Shown here: positions 8,727 through 17,011 of the stretch, piece after piece
Layout: each line of letters starts with the position of its first letter
How positions within the stretch are numbered: position 1 is the first letter of the stretch
Assembly (NCBI GenBank): GCA_025361565.1
Contig: JANYKN010000033.1
Location: 1 to 64,000, forward strand
Direction: 5' to 3'
DNA length: 64,000 nucleotides
Source of the DNA: Bacteroidota bacterium
GTDB taxonomy: Bacteria; Bacteroidota; Bacteroidia; Bacteroidales; NBLH01
Program-made: the position numbers and the translations under genes
Notes under the pieces: model-generated
Database searches by the model: none
The model's input: the letters and a program-made list of their open reading frames with translations, nothing else
What the model was told of the DNA's origin: nothing

Positions 8727-9817
8727 GCCGGGAACTTCAATTTTTAAATGTTATTGCTCTCATTAAACAGTCGAGGGCAAATGCTATAAAATCGGTGAAT
8801 GCTGAACTAATTAACCTTTATTGGAACATTGGCTCATATATAACTGTGCAATTGGCCAATGCCCAATGGGGCGAAAAAACAGTGGACGAACTTGCCGAAT
8901 TCATCAAAGCCAACCATCCGGAACTGAAAGGTTTTAATAGAAGAGGCTTGTACCGAATGAAGCAATTCTACGAAACCTATTCAAATTCATTATTTATGTC
9001 AGCGGCGTTGACACAAACCCAAAGTATTGATAATAAAAAAGATGCAATTGTGTCATTGGCAATGACACAATTTATTGAAAGCAATATTAGAGAAACTATT
9101 TTAACCAAAATTAGTTGGACAAACCATCTGACCATTTTTGGACGATGTAAATCGGACGAAGAAAGAGAATTCTATATACAGCTTTGTATAAAAGAGAACT
9201 ATACTGTAAAAGAACTCGAACGCCAAATAAATGCTTCATATTTTGAACGTTCTATGTTAAATAGTTCAATATTCCCTACAGTGTCGGGAATATTGCCTGA
9301 GAATTTTGATACAGTTTTTAAAGAAAATTATGTGTTTGAATTCCTGAATTTACCTGAACCTTATTCGGAAAAGGAATTGCAAAAAGGATTGATACAGAAC
9401 ATGAAAAAATTCTTACTCGAACTGGGCAAAGATTTTTTGTTTGTTGACGAAGAATACCGACTGCAAGTGGGCAACCGCGATTTTAAAGCCGATTTACTTT
9501 TTTATCACCGTAATTTGCAATGCCTGGTGGCTTTTGAGTTAAAAACAGAAGCCTTTGAACCCGAACATTTGGGTAAATTAAATTTTTACCTCGAAGCCCT
9601 CGACCGCGATGTGAAAAAACCGCACGAGAACCCCAGTATTGGTATATTGCTCTGCAAAGACAAAGATACCGAAGTGGTGGAATATGCCCTAAGCCGCCAG
9701 TTATCGCCCGCAATGGTAAGCCAGTATACACTGGCATTACCCGACAAAAAGCTATTACAAAACAAACTGCACGAATTGTTTGAAATGTGGGAAAACAGAA
9801 TGGAGGAGGAGAAATGA
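8723..9817 (+). CDS. DUF1016 / YhcG-type PD-(D/E)XK nuclease
   Basis: 364 aa. The N-terminal DUF1016 half carries the family pattern LINLYWNIGSYI, then GFNRRGLYRMKQFYETY and SWTNHLTIFGRCKSDEER. The C-terminal half is a PD-(D/E)XK fold: FKADLLFYHR (D ~257) and LVAFELKTEAF (E ~272, K ~274), then LNFYLEALDR. Family members are widespread beside type I R-M systems; their role is not established, with nuclease or Holliday-junction-type functions proposed. Start and stop overlap hsdM and hsdS by ATGA, so all are co-translated. Confidence 0.85.
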   Translation: MSRELQFLNVIALIKQSRANAIKSVNAELINLYWNIGSYITVQLANAQWGEKTVDELAEFIKANHPELKGFNRRGLYRMKQFYETYSNSLFMSAALTQTQSIDNKKDAIVSLAMTQFIESNIRETILTKISWTNHLTIFGRCKSDEEREFYIQLCIKENYTVKELERQINASYFERSMLNSSIFPTVSGILPENFDTVFKENYVFEFLNLPEPYSEKELQKGLIQNMKKFLLELGKDFLFVDEEYRLQVGNRDFKADLLFYHRNLQCLVAFELKTEAFEPEHLGKLNFYLEALDRDVKKPHENPSIGILLCKDKDTEVVEYALSRQLSPAMVSQYTLALPDKKLLQNKLHELFEMWENRMEEEK

Positions 9818-11160
9818 GTTGGAAGAAAGTAAAATTGGGAGAAATTTGCATAATTGAAAAAGGTACAACTGGTATTTTAAAAGCAATTCCTGGCGAATAT
9901 CCTATGGTTGTTACAGCGGAAGAAAGAAAATCACACAACGAATTTCAATTTGATGATGAAGCAGTAATTATTCCACTGGTTTCAGGAACTGGTCATGGAC
10001 ATGCAAGTATAAAAAGAATACATTTTCAAAAAGGTAAATTTGCTTTAGGATCAATTCTTTGCGCCGTAATTCCTAAAGATAAAACACAATTGAGTTCTGA
10101 ATATCTTTACCGGTATCTTGATTTAAATAAAGAAGATGAATTGGTTGCAAGAATGAAAGGCATGGCCAATGTTACATTGCCAATTAAAGAAATTGCCCAG
10201 ATAGAAATTCCATTACCAACATTAAAAGAACAAACTGAATTTGTAGAAAATTATAAGAAATTAGAGGCTAATAGCGATTTGCTATCCACCGAACTCACCC
10301 ACCAACTCACACTTGTAAAAAAACTCCGCCAGCAATTCCTGCAGGATGCCGTGCAGGGAAAATTAACCGCTGAGTTCCGCACTTTGCACCCCGAGCTTGT
10401 TGAGGGGCCAAACAGTGCCAGCGAATTACTTAAAAAAATAAAAGCAGAAAAAGCCCAACTCATAGCTGACAAAAAACTTAAAAAAGAAAAAGATCTGCCA
10501 CCCATTAAGCCAGAAGAAATTCCTTTTGAAATTCCTGAAGGTTGGGTTTGGTGCAGGTTGGGAGAGATTGTTACAATGTCGAGAGGCAGATTCTCTATAA
10601 GACCAAGAAATGATTTAAGCTGTTTTGGCGGGCAATACCCATTCATACAAATTGGTAGCTTAGATGAACAAGGTTCAATAATAACAGAAGCTCCACAAAC
10701 ATTAAATGAAAAAGGATATAAGGTTTCAAAGGAGTTTCCAGTTGGCACAATTGCAATAGCAATAGTTGGAGGCACAATAGGGAATTTAGGAGTGCTTGGA
10801 ATCCCAATGTGTTTCACTGATAGTATGGTTGGTATATTTCCATCAGATTGTCCAAATCAAAAGTTTATTCTGAACTTTCTCAGATTCGTTCAACCTGAAT
10901 TAAAAAAAGCTGCATACCAAATGTCCGGTCAACCAAATATTAAAATTCCAACTTTAACTGATTTATTAATTCCACTTCCCCCACTATCAGAACAACACCA
11001 AATCGTCCAAAAATTAGAACAACTGATGCAAACCTGCAATGAGCTTGAAGAAAGCATTAAACTAAGTGCATTGCTTAATGATAAATTATTGCAACAGGTT
11101 TTGAGGGAGGCTTTAAGTAATAAAGTAGATCAAAATAAATTGGCCAATATTACAAATTGA
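9814..11160 (+). CDS. hsdS: Type I specificity subunit (HsdS)
   Basis: 448 aa from ATG 9814, chosen because a purine-rich GGAGGAGGAG lies just before it and it overlaps the DUF1016 stop as ATGA. Two target recognition domains are each followed by a long helix. TRD1 covers about 1-150 and ends LKEQTEFVENYKKLE. TRD2 begins FEIPEGWVWCRLGE and ends with PLSEQHQIVQKLEQLM. The helices set the spacer of the bipartite site. The linker at about 10385-10407 encodes HPELVEG, a peptide often created by a short dispersed repeat. The recognised sequence cannot be read from the protein. Confidence 0.92.
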   Translation: MSWKKVKLGEICIIEKGTTGILKAIPGEYPMVVTAEERKSHNEFQFDDEAVIIPLVSGTGHGHASIKRIHFQKGKFALGSILCAVIPKDKTQLSSEYLYRYLDLNKEDELVARMKGMANVTLPIKEIAQIEIPLPTLKEQTEFVENYKKLEANSDLLSTELTHQLTLVKKLRQQFLQDAVQGKLTAEFRTLHPELVEGPNSASELLKKIKAEKAQLIADKKLKKEKDLPPIKPEEIPFEIPEGWVWCRLGEIVTMSRGRFSIRPRNDLSCFGGQYPFIQIGSLDEQGSIITEAPQTLNEKGYKVSKEFPVGTIAIAIVGGTIGNLGVLGIPMCFTDSMVGIFPSDCPNQKFILNFLRFVQPELKKAAYQMSGQPNIKIPTLTDLLIPLPPLSEQHQIVQKLEQLMQTCNELEESIKLSALLNDKLLQQVLREALSNKVDQNKLANITN

Positions 11161-11170
11161 AACCTATTGA

Positions 11171-12175
11171 ATGGTAGAGTTATATGATATAACCAAATGG
11201 AATGTTAAAGAGTGGATTAATACCACTGGTACAAGAGAAAAATGCTTTATTGAAAATCCGGTAGATTCAAAGCTTTATTTCTATAAGATGTCCATTGAAA
11301 AATATCCATCTGAATTTTGGTCCGAGATTATTGCCAGCAAAATTGGCAAAGAGCTAAAATTTGATATTGTGGATTATAATATTGCCATACATAAAAATAC
11401 CATCGGTTGTTTATGCGAATCTATGATTGACCAACAAACACAGGAATTGGATCATGGAATAAATATTATTAAAAATGCCTTTCCTGGCTTTGTTGTAACT
11501 GAACGACCCGAAATTTCTTTTCATCAGATAGAAAAAGCATTAGAAAAATACAGGGGTTATATTCAAAAATTTATTGATGTGATGGTTTTTGATGCACTAA
11601 TTGGTAATCAGGATAGACATTCAGAAAATTGGGCAATCATCCGCTCTTTAGATATTAATAACAAAGAATTTAATAAACAAAGACTACTTAAATACTTGAA
11701 AGGAATTTACAAAAAATTCGGTTTGAAACTTAAAAATGTACCATTTAAGAAATTTATTATCAGGCACATGGATGAATTATCTTTGGTTGATTATGAATTT
11801 TCACCAATATACGACAGCGGCAGCAGTTTAGGAAGAGAGATAACAGAAATATCAATCCCTGAATATTTATCAGATGAAAATAAAATGAAAAAATATATTA
11901 AAAACGGAAAATCTGATATTAGATGGGAAAATAAACGTGTAAAACATTTTGAACTTCTCAATTTTTTGAAAAAATCTTATCCTGAACAATTAATTAGTAC
12001 AGCACAAAAGGTAATTAATCAATATAACAGCGATAGAATGAAAGATTTAATTTTTAATATTGATAAAAAATTACCAGCAAATTTTGGAGAAAGTAGTTTA
12101 TCTTTGCCCAGAAAAGAATTGATATTTAAACTCATAGATTTAAGAATACAAACTTTAAAAGAATTAATTTCTTGA
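11171..12175 (+). CDS. HipA-like kinase domain protein
   Basis: 334 aa, ten bases after hsdS. The kinase core resembles HipA: DVMVFDALIGNQDRHSENW (136-154) supplies a catalytic Asp (D148) and metal-binding Asn (N153), and YDSGSSLGRE (about 213-222) resembles the second metal-binding Asp segment. There is no N-terminal HipA_N lid region; the next gene may supply it. HipA-type kinases phosphorylate Ser/Thr on targets such as GltX and can act as toxins. Its place at the end of the restriction operon suggests a guard or a toxin-like arm, which is inference. The stop overlaps the next gene's TTG start. Confidence 0.75.
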   Translation: MVELYDITKWNVKEWINTTGTREKCFIENPVDSKLYFYKMSIEKYPSEFWSEIIASKIGKELKFDIVDYNIAIHKNTIGCLCESMIDQQTQELDHGINIIKNAFPGFVVTERPEISFHQIEKALEKYRGYIQKFIDVMVFDALIGNQDRHSENWAIIRSLDINNKEFNKQRLLKYLKGIYKKFGLKLKNVPFKKFIIRHMDELSLVDYEFSPIYDSGSSLGREITEISIPEYLSDENKMKKYIKNGKSDIRWENKRVKHFELLNFLKKSYPEQLISTAQKVINQYNSDRMKDLIFNIDKKLPANFGESSLSLPRKELIFKLIDLRIQTLKELIS

Positions 12176-12822
12176 AAATCCGTAAAATATATTTAAGCTG
12201 GCGAAAAGGTCAGGGTAGCCGTCGGAAAATTGTTGGTTTGTTAAAACGAACAGCTTCAGATGGTATTACATTTAAATATAATGAAGAAGGAGTAATGGAA
12301 GCTCAAAAAGAAGGGTTCAAAGAATATCCGGGCTTTCCTTTAGATTTTCATAAAATATACGAAGAAAAGAACCTTGATGTTTTTGGTTTACGTTTAGCTT
12401 CGTTTGACAGAAAAGATAGTATTAAATTACGTAATTTCTGGGAAGCAGATAAAATTCAGGATAAATTTGATTTACTAGCTCTCACCCAGGGATTATTACC
12501 AACCGATAACTTTGAGTTTTTAGGCTTGTTTAATCCAGGTACTGATTTACAATTTGTTACCGATGTTGCAGGATTGAGTTACCTCCAATTGGAAAAAGAT
12601 ATTGTGAAAGTTGGCGATATTATCACCTACGAACAGGAATTCATGAAAGATGCTTATGAAGGGAAAGCGATAAAGCTCTATAAATCAAATACACCAATTG
12701 GATATATTAAAAATATCCACAATAATGCATTTATTAAATCGGGCAAGCAATTAAAGCTTAAAGTTAAAGCGATTGAACAAAATGGTATAATTAGCAAGAT
12801 ATTTGTTCTTGTAACTGGTTAG
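12172..12822 (+). CDS. HIRAN-domain protein, partner of the HipA-like kinase
   Basis: 216 aa, TTG start overlapping the kinase stop (TTGA). The N-terminal half (KIYLSWRKGQGSRRKIVGLL, then GITFKYNEEGV, EGFKEYPGFP, LTQGLLPTDNFEFL) resembles the N-terminal lid domain of HipA-like proteins. The C-terminal ~100 residues (AGLSYLQLEKD, then DAYEGKAIKLYKSNTPIGYIKNIHN) look like a HIRAN domain, which in HLTF-type proteins binds DNA 3' ends and damaged DNA. Split kinase and lid polypeptides recall HipBST-type systems. The HIRAN domain could sense DNA damage left by restriction. The pairing is seen; the mechanism is inferred. Confidence 0.65.
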   Translation: MKIRKIYLSWRKGQGSRRKIVGLLKRTASDGITFKYNEEGVMEAQKEGFKEYPGFPLDFHKIYEEKNLDVFGLRLASFDRKDSIKLRNFWEADKIQDKFDLLALTQGLLPTDNFEFLGLFNPGTDLQFVTDVAGLSYLQLEKDIVKVGDIITYEQEFMKDAYEGKAIKLYKSNTPIGYIKNIHNNAFIKSGKQLKLKVKAIEQNGIISKIFVLVTG

Positions 12823-12860
12823 AATATAAAATTTTAGCATTTTCCTCTTTTTAGTTTTAC

Positions 12861-12955
12861 TAGCTTTTCTATGTCATATTTAAAATATGATTAATGCGTA
12901 GATTTGCAGCGGCAACATTTCAACAAGGTTCTTATTTTAATAAGAGCCTTTTTCA
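12861..12955 (+). ncRNA. Promoter-hairpin cassette, copy A (candidate tiny RNA)
   Basis: A conserved unit that recurs at 14384-14485. It contains TAGATTTG (12899-12906, TAnnTTTG), a conserved CAG-GGCAACATT segment, then a terminator hairpin AAGGTTCTTAT/ATAAGAGCCTT (12925-12935 with 12940-12950, one G-U pair) and a T run. If the promoter fires near 12912, the product is only about 45 nt. It lies between the HIRAN gene and the GHKL ATPase gene. It may also simply terminate the restriction operon. Confidence 0.45.
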
Positions 12956-13066
12956 TCTTTTATTATTAAGTATAAAGCAAAAACAAGTTAATAATCCATG
13001 GATTTATTTTGAAATTCTTCTCAAAGAATAATGAATCAATCATGTATAATATTGTAAATTTAAAGA

Positions 13067-14329
13067 ATGTCTGGACACGAAAATAAATACTTCAAAAATT
13101 ACAATTGTTGGATACAGGAAAATAAAATTCGTTTTGGGAACTTATCCAACCAGAGGGTAATCCCAGAATTTATAAATTCTATTAACCGCTTAATCTATAA
13201 ATTTGAACACAAGAAAATTATTTTGGATTTTTCTGAGGTCAAACAAATATACCCATTTCCTGTTGTTCCAGTATCTGCATACATTCAATATTTTAAAGAA
13301 AATAATGATATTGAATTTGAGTTTAGCAATATGCCTAAATATCTAAAAAACATAAACTTCGGAAATCCCAAGTTGCCATCAAAATCTTCAACAAACCGAT
13401 ATTCGAATATTCTTGATAAAATTTGGACTTTTAACGATGGTACAGAAGTAAATTTACTCGTAAACGGAATCAAAAATAGTATTCGTAAATCAATTGTTTG
13501 TGAAAAAGGCATTCTCGATGCAATAGATTGGGGTTTAAATGAAGTAATGGATAACGTAATTCAACATTCAGGTATCAATAAAGGTTTTGTAATGTCTCAG
13601 GTTCAAAAGTCAAGTAAAAATTTAAATGTTTGTATATTTGACTATGGTCATGGGATTTATAATACGTTGAAAAACACTCAATATAAACCCAAAAATGCAG
13701 CCGATGCAATTTCATTATGCGTTCAGGAAGGAGTAACACGTGATAAAAAAATAGGGCAGGGAAATGGTTTGTGGGGCCTTTATAATATGGTAACCCTCAA
13801 TGGAGGTCACCTAACAATCATTTCTGGCAAAGGTGGATTGAATTTTAATCAAAAGGATAAAGAAATATATTCATATAAAGATATTATTCTGCTTAATAGT
13901 AAAAATCAGGCAACTAATATAAATTTCCATTTAAATTTAGCTAAGAATATTTCAATTAAAGAAGCATTAAAGGGATATGAACTAACAGATTTATTCGTTG
14001 AAAGTTTAGAAAATGATTATGGTCAATATATTTATAAAATATCTGAAGCTGCATCTGGCACAGGAACACGTCAATCAGCGATTGCTATAAAAAATGAAAT
14101 TTTGAATATTCAGAAACAAACTCAAAAACCAATAGCGCTTGATTTTAGTAATATTGGAATTATTTCATCATCATTTGCAGACGAACTTATTGCAAAATTG
14201 ATAATTGACTTAGGCTATTATCAATTTCAAAATACTTTTAGGTTAATTAATATGAATCCTACAATACAATCAATTTTGCACCGTTCTATTGGTATGAGAT
14301 TTGCAGATACTTTTGTTAATAAAATTTAA
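13067..14329 (+). CDS. GHKL ATPase with STAS-like/DUF4325 C-terminal domain
   Basis: 420 aa, no signal peptide. The N-terminal ~110 residues look STAS-like (KKIILDFSEVKQIYPF). The middle is a histidine-kinase-type ATP fold: N box LNEVMDNVIQHSG (N158-H167), G1 DYGHGI (192-197), G2 GQGNGLWGLYNM (230-241). The C-terminus (about 320-405) matches DUF4325: IALDFSNIGIISSSFADEL. No His phosphoacceptor domain is present, so it is more like an anti-sigma or sensor ATPase than a kinase. It stands alone on the plus strand, convergent with the ubiquitin-like operon, and is bracketed by the two promoter-hairpin cassettes. Its role, perhaps a sensor or switch for that operon, is unknown. Confidence 0.75.
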   Translation: MSGHENKYFKNYNCWIQENKIRFGNLSNQRVIPEFINSINRLIYKFEHKKIILDFSEVKQIYPFPVVPVSAYIQYFKENNDIEFEFSNMPKYLKNINFGNPKLPSKSSTNRYSNILDKIWTFNDGTEVNLLVNGIKNSIRKSIVCEKGILDAIDWGLNEVMDNVIQHSGINKGFVMSQVQKSSKNLNVCIFDYGHGIYNTLKNTQYKPKNAADAISLCVQEGVTRDKKIGQGNGLWGLYNMVTLNGGHLTIISGKGGLNFNQKDKEIYSYKDIILLNSKNQATNINFHLNLAKNISIKEALKGYELTDLFVESLENDYGQYIYKISEAASGTGTRQSAIAIKNEILNIQKQTQKPIALDFSNIGIISSSFADELIAKLIIDLGYYQFQNTFRLINMNPTIQSILHRSIGMRFADTFVNKI

Positions 14330-14383
14330 AAATAGAAGATATATTAAATATATCTTTCGTATTTTTTGTTTTTTCCCTTTTTT

Positions 14384-14485
14384 TAGCTTTTCTTTGTCTC
14401 AAATAATAAACAATTATGCTTAATGCATATATTTGCAGTGGCAACATTATAACAAGGTTCTTATTTCGATAAGAACCTTTTTTTA
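14384..14485 (+). ncRNA. Promoter-hairpin cassette, copy B (candidate tiny RNA)
   Basis: Second copy of the 12861-12955 unit. TATATTTG lies at 14428-14435, followed by the same GCAG-GGCAACATT segment. A perfect 11-bp stem AAGGTTCTTAT/ATAAGAACCTT (14454-14464 with 14469-14479) is closed by a TTCG tetraloop and followed by seven T. The base changes between copies preserve the stem (G-U in A becomes A-U here). It follows the ATPase gene and overlaps the 3' end of the convergent DUF6527 gene, so it can serve at least as the ATPase gene's terminator. Confidence 0.5.
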
Positions 14486-14817
14486 TTCCCTTTTTTGAAT
14501 CTTCTTTTCGAATAATTCTCCCTTTCAAACCAGTTCTTGGCCATCCTGATTTTGCTATTAATAATCCAATAATGTGATCTACAAGCAAAATTCCAATTCC
14601 CAATGGAAGGATAAAGAGAGATAGTCTTTCCATCAAATGTCAGTTTCCAATCATTTGGCGCAATCGGCGTAACAACCTCATTGCCACAGCCACACACGCA
14701 TTTGTGTATAGCTGTGCAATATTCAAATGAGATATACAATATTCCATCTTCAAGTTTATCTGGGATAAACTCAACAAATTTGTGCTGTAAAATCATCATT
14801 TGCCAGGTGTGAATCAT
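14461..14817 (-). CDS. DUF6527 protein of the ubiquitin-like operon
   Basis: 118 aa from ATG 14817; in-frame ATGs at 14799 and 14796 are also possible and nearer the conserved part. The family core is clear: [20 protein letters not shown], then [31 protein letters not shown] and FACRSHYWI. The Cys/His set (HxCxCGCG ... CRSHYW) suggests metal binding and a role as a peptidase-like or zinc-ribbon partner. DUF6527 proteins are known to co-occur with multiubiquitin and ThiF genes. It overlaps the E1-like gene's 3' end by 47 bases. The last codons run into the hairpin of the opposite-strand terminator. Confidence 0.8.
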   Translation of the reverse strand: MIHTWQMMILQHKFVEFIPDKLEDGILYISFEYCTAIHKCVCGCGNEVVTPIAPNDWKLTFDGKTISLYPSIGNWNFACRSHYWIINSKIRMAKNWFERENYSKRRFKKGNKKRFLSK

Positions 14818-15958
14818 TAATTGAATACGAAGAATTATGTTCCTTAATTAAATCCTGATAAAATCCGCATAATTTTTTCCATTTGATAACTGCAAAAAGT
14901 GCATTTAATGCGTTTAAATCAGCTATTTGAATATTTGTACTATACTCATTATTAATATCATCACCACAGGATATTCGATTAAACAAATGATCATGTTTAT
15001 CTGAAGTTCCGGTAGTAACCCTTAAAGTTCCAATAAGGCTATTATCAACAATATTAACACCTAAGCCGACATCAAAGAATGGAATATTCATTTTTATAAG
15101 ATATTCAATGATGTTCCTTTTTACAGAATCCTTATCAATTGCAACAAATACATAGGTCATATTTCCCAATTCCTCAATATTTGCTTCATTGATATAATAA
15201 GGATGAGCAATCACATTTTTATGCATCTTTGAATAAATTTTCTTATAATATTCCGGTTTTGATTTTCTCATGTTCAATTCTTCAATTGTTGCAGCTCCTG
15301 GTGAACGAAAAGCATTATGCAAAAGGAATTCATCTCCATCATATAAATGGATTTCCAGAACAGGAGTTTTAGCAACAAAATCTAAAATATATGCACCGGT
15401 TCCACCTAGTCCAATGATTGCAATCTTTTGACCATTAAACTTTGAACTAATCAAATTAATGTTGGCCCGGCTGGAATTTGTATCCCAATAATTAAAAACA
15501 GAATTTGGACTTTCGTCATATATAACCTTGAAAGTTTTTTCTGTAACGCTTTTATCCAACGATTTTGCGGGTGCTGAAATTATTCCGGAATACATAGTCA
15601 CTTTGTGATAATAATCATCATAACCATTTGCTGGTTTATTCGAAAAAGAATGATTTATCGTAATTCCATCAAATAGTATTTGATTTGGGCTTGTATGTTT
15701 TATTTGAGCAATGATACTGCCATCATTATTACAAGGATGTTCACCCATGAAATTTATGACATGGGTATTCGGTTTGGCAGTTTGTTTATTATTATATAAT
15801 GTAAGCTCACTTACCAATATACCAAATTTTATTTCTTTCGAATGGTTTACGTAAGGGATATGGTGGATAAGCAAATATCCACCGTTTACCTCAATTTCAA
15901 AACCTTCGTCCCTGAGTCGCTTCAAATCAGGACTATGATCTATTAGTTGCTGTGACAT
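14771..15958 (-). CDS. E2/E1-like ThiF-family ubiquitin-activating protein
   Basis: 395 aa. The C-terminal ThiF/E1 adenylation domain shows the nucleotide-binding loop [12 protein letters not shown] (182-193), the acidic strand end LYDGDEF (D207, D209) and the conserved Arg in HNAFRSPGA (R218). Near the end, [20 protein letters not shown] (C331) holds a possible catalytic Cys. The first ~130 residues form a separate domain with [16 protein letters not shown] (C76), resembling the E2-like domain fused to ThiF in bacterial polyubiquitin-type operons. It would adenylate the C-terminus of the multiubiquitin protein and pass it on. It overlaps the upstream gene by 26 bases. Confidence 0.82.
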   Translation of the reverse strand: MSQQLIDHSPDLKRLRDEGFEIEVNGGYLLIHHIPYVNHSKEIKFGILVSELTLYNNKQTAKPNTHVINFMGEHPCNNDGSIIAQIKHTSPNQILFDGITINHSFSNKPANGYDDYYHKVTMYSGIISAPAKSLDKSVTEKTFKVIYDESPNSVFNYWDTNSSRANINLISSKFNGQKIAIIGLGGTGAYILDFVAKTPVLEIHLYDGDEFLLHNAFRSPGAATIEELNMRKSKPEYYKKIYSKMHKNVIAHPYYINEANIEELGNMTYVFVAIDKDSVKRNIIEYLIKMNIPFFDVGLGVNIVDNSLIGTLRVTTGTSDKHDHLFNRISCGDDINNEYSTNIQIADLNALNALFAVIKWKKLCGFYQDLIKEHNSSYSINDSHLANDDFTAQIC

Positions 15959-16406
15959 TGAAAATCATTTTATTTTTAACAAATACCTCAACTCCTTTAA
16001 CCATAGAACCTTCATGGTTTTGTCCTGGTCCATGTGAATACGAAACAGTATAAACTGTTGTTTCATCTTCAACATAATTTTCAAAAGCAAGCTTTACAAC
16101 TTGTTCATAAGAAATTTTCCTTTCGGTCCATTTTTTTTGCCTTCCATTTACAATGATTTCAACTGAATGTTCATCATGTTTTTTGGAAAAGAAATGTTCA
16201 ATACCAGGTCGGGCTAAATCTATCCTGGTATCATCAAATATTGGTTCATCTTCCCATGGTCGTTTAATAGACAAAAAGATTTTCTCATCTTTAGGTATAC
16301 TGCCAAGATTTCTGACTTCAGCACCTGTAATGTATTGATGCTCCCATTTGTAATTTTCACCATTTATTATTAATGGTAATTCATTGTTATTTTTCAAATT
16401 AATCAT
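15933..16406 (-). CDS. Multiubiquitin-domain protein (tandem ubiquitin-like)
   Basis: 157 aa made of two beta-grasp-like units. The first (about 10-75) reads LPLIINGENYKWEHQYITG ... GIEHFF. The second (about 80-157) reads VEIIVNGRQKKWTERKISYE, VVKLAFENY, YTVSYSHGPGQNHEGSM and [14 protein letters not shown], which is the signature of the bacterial multiubiquitin family. The C-terminus is NVTATNRS with no Gly-Gly, so conjugation, if any, uses a different tail or needs processing. It is the first gene of a three-gene minus-strand operon with the E1/E2-like and DUF6527 genes. Confidence 0.88.
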   Translation of the reverse strand: MINLKNNNELPLIINGENYKWEHQYITGAEVRNLGSIPKDEKIFLSIKRPWEDEPIFDDTRIDLARPGIEHFFSKKHDEHSVEIIVNGRQKKWTERKISYEQVVKLAFENYVEDETTVYTVSYSHGPGQNHEGSMVKGVEVFVKNKMIFNVTATNRS

Positions 16407-16654
16407 GTTATTTACTTTTTAAAGTTTGTAAAATATTTTATAAATCTGTCAACCTACTTCTGTTAGGTAACTTTTGCTTTTATTGCACATAGCAATACTA
16501 ATACTCTGATTTAAGCATCATTTTATTTTAATAATTATACACTACCAGAAGAAAAAGACAAAGGAAGGCTTTGGATTTGTCCTTAAAAAGTAATATGTTT
16601 GTTCCGATCAAAGATAAACATTTCCAAGCTTGCTAAACTTGGATCTTCAAAAAG

Positions 16655-16687
16655 ACTAAAGCCTGATTGTCAATCAATCTGGCTTTA
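16655..16687 (-). terminator. Rho-independent terminator after the 57-aa gene
   Basis: Arms AAAGCC-GATTG (16658-16669) and CAATC-GGCTTT (16675-16686) pair with a single T-T mismatch around a 5-nt loop. On the minus strand the hairpin is followed by CTTTTT. It lies immediately after the stop codon of the small gene, which it terminates. Confidence 0.7.
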
Positions 16688-16858
16688 TTTTTCCTTAGTT
16701 ACGCCTTTTAAAGGCTTTTCATCCGCTTTTTGGTCAATAAATTGGCCTGTCTCTGTATCTCTCTTAACCCAATGTTTAGTTTTTGGATTAAAAGTTTGAG
16801 ACCTTTGTTTTACAGCGCCATTCCTATGACCATCATTTGTTTTACCGTTTTTAGCCAT
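16685..16858 (-). CDS. 57-aa basic protein, Bacteroidota-type small ORF
   Basis: ATG at 16858 to TAA at 16685-16687 encodes 57 residues beginning MAKNGKTNDGHRNGAVK. It continues with a TFNPKTKHWVKRDTETGQFI segment and ends PFKGVTKEK. It is polar and basic, with a repeated hint of a beta-hairpin motif (KHWVKRDTETGQF). Similar short proteins are common in this phylum without known function. A clean terminator follows. It lies between the ubiquitin-like operon and the XRE/ImmA pair. Confidence 0.6.
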   Translation of the reverse strand: MAKNGKTNDGHRNGAVKQRSQTFNPKTKHWVKRDTETGQFIDQKADEKPLKGVTKEK

Positions 16859-16965
16859 CTTTAAAATATTAAAATTGTTTTGAAAAATATTAATGATGCA
16901 AAATTAAATAATAAATCTAAATTTATCAAGCAATAATAAAAATAGTTATCAATAAATTAGCAATA

Positions 16966-16996
16966 TTTGATATATTTAGATTTAAGTGTATATTTG
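16966..16996 (+). promoter_or_regulatory. Promoter of the XRE/ImmA pair
   Basis: TTTG at 16966-16969 and TATATTTG at 16989-16996 are 19 bases apart. This places transcription start near 17002 and rules out an upstream ATG at 16967 as the start of the XRE gene. Confidence 0.75.
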
Positions 16997-17011
16997 TATA
17001 AAAAAACCGCC

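Noticed and set aside
16967-17011. Longer start for the XRE gene
   Set aside because: The -7 promoter element lies inside this segment, so translation must start at ATG 17012.
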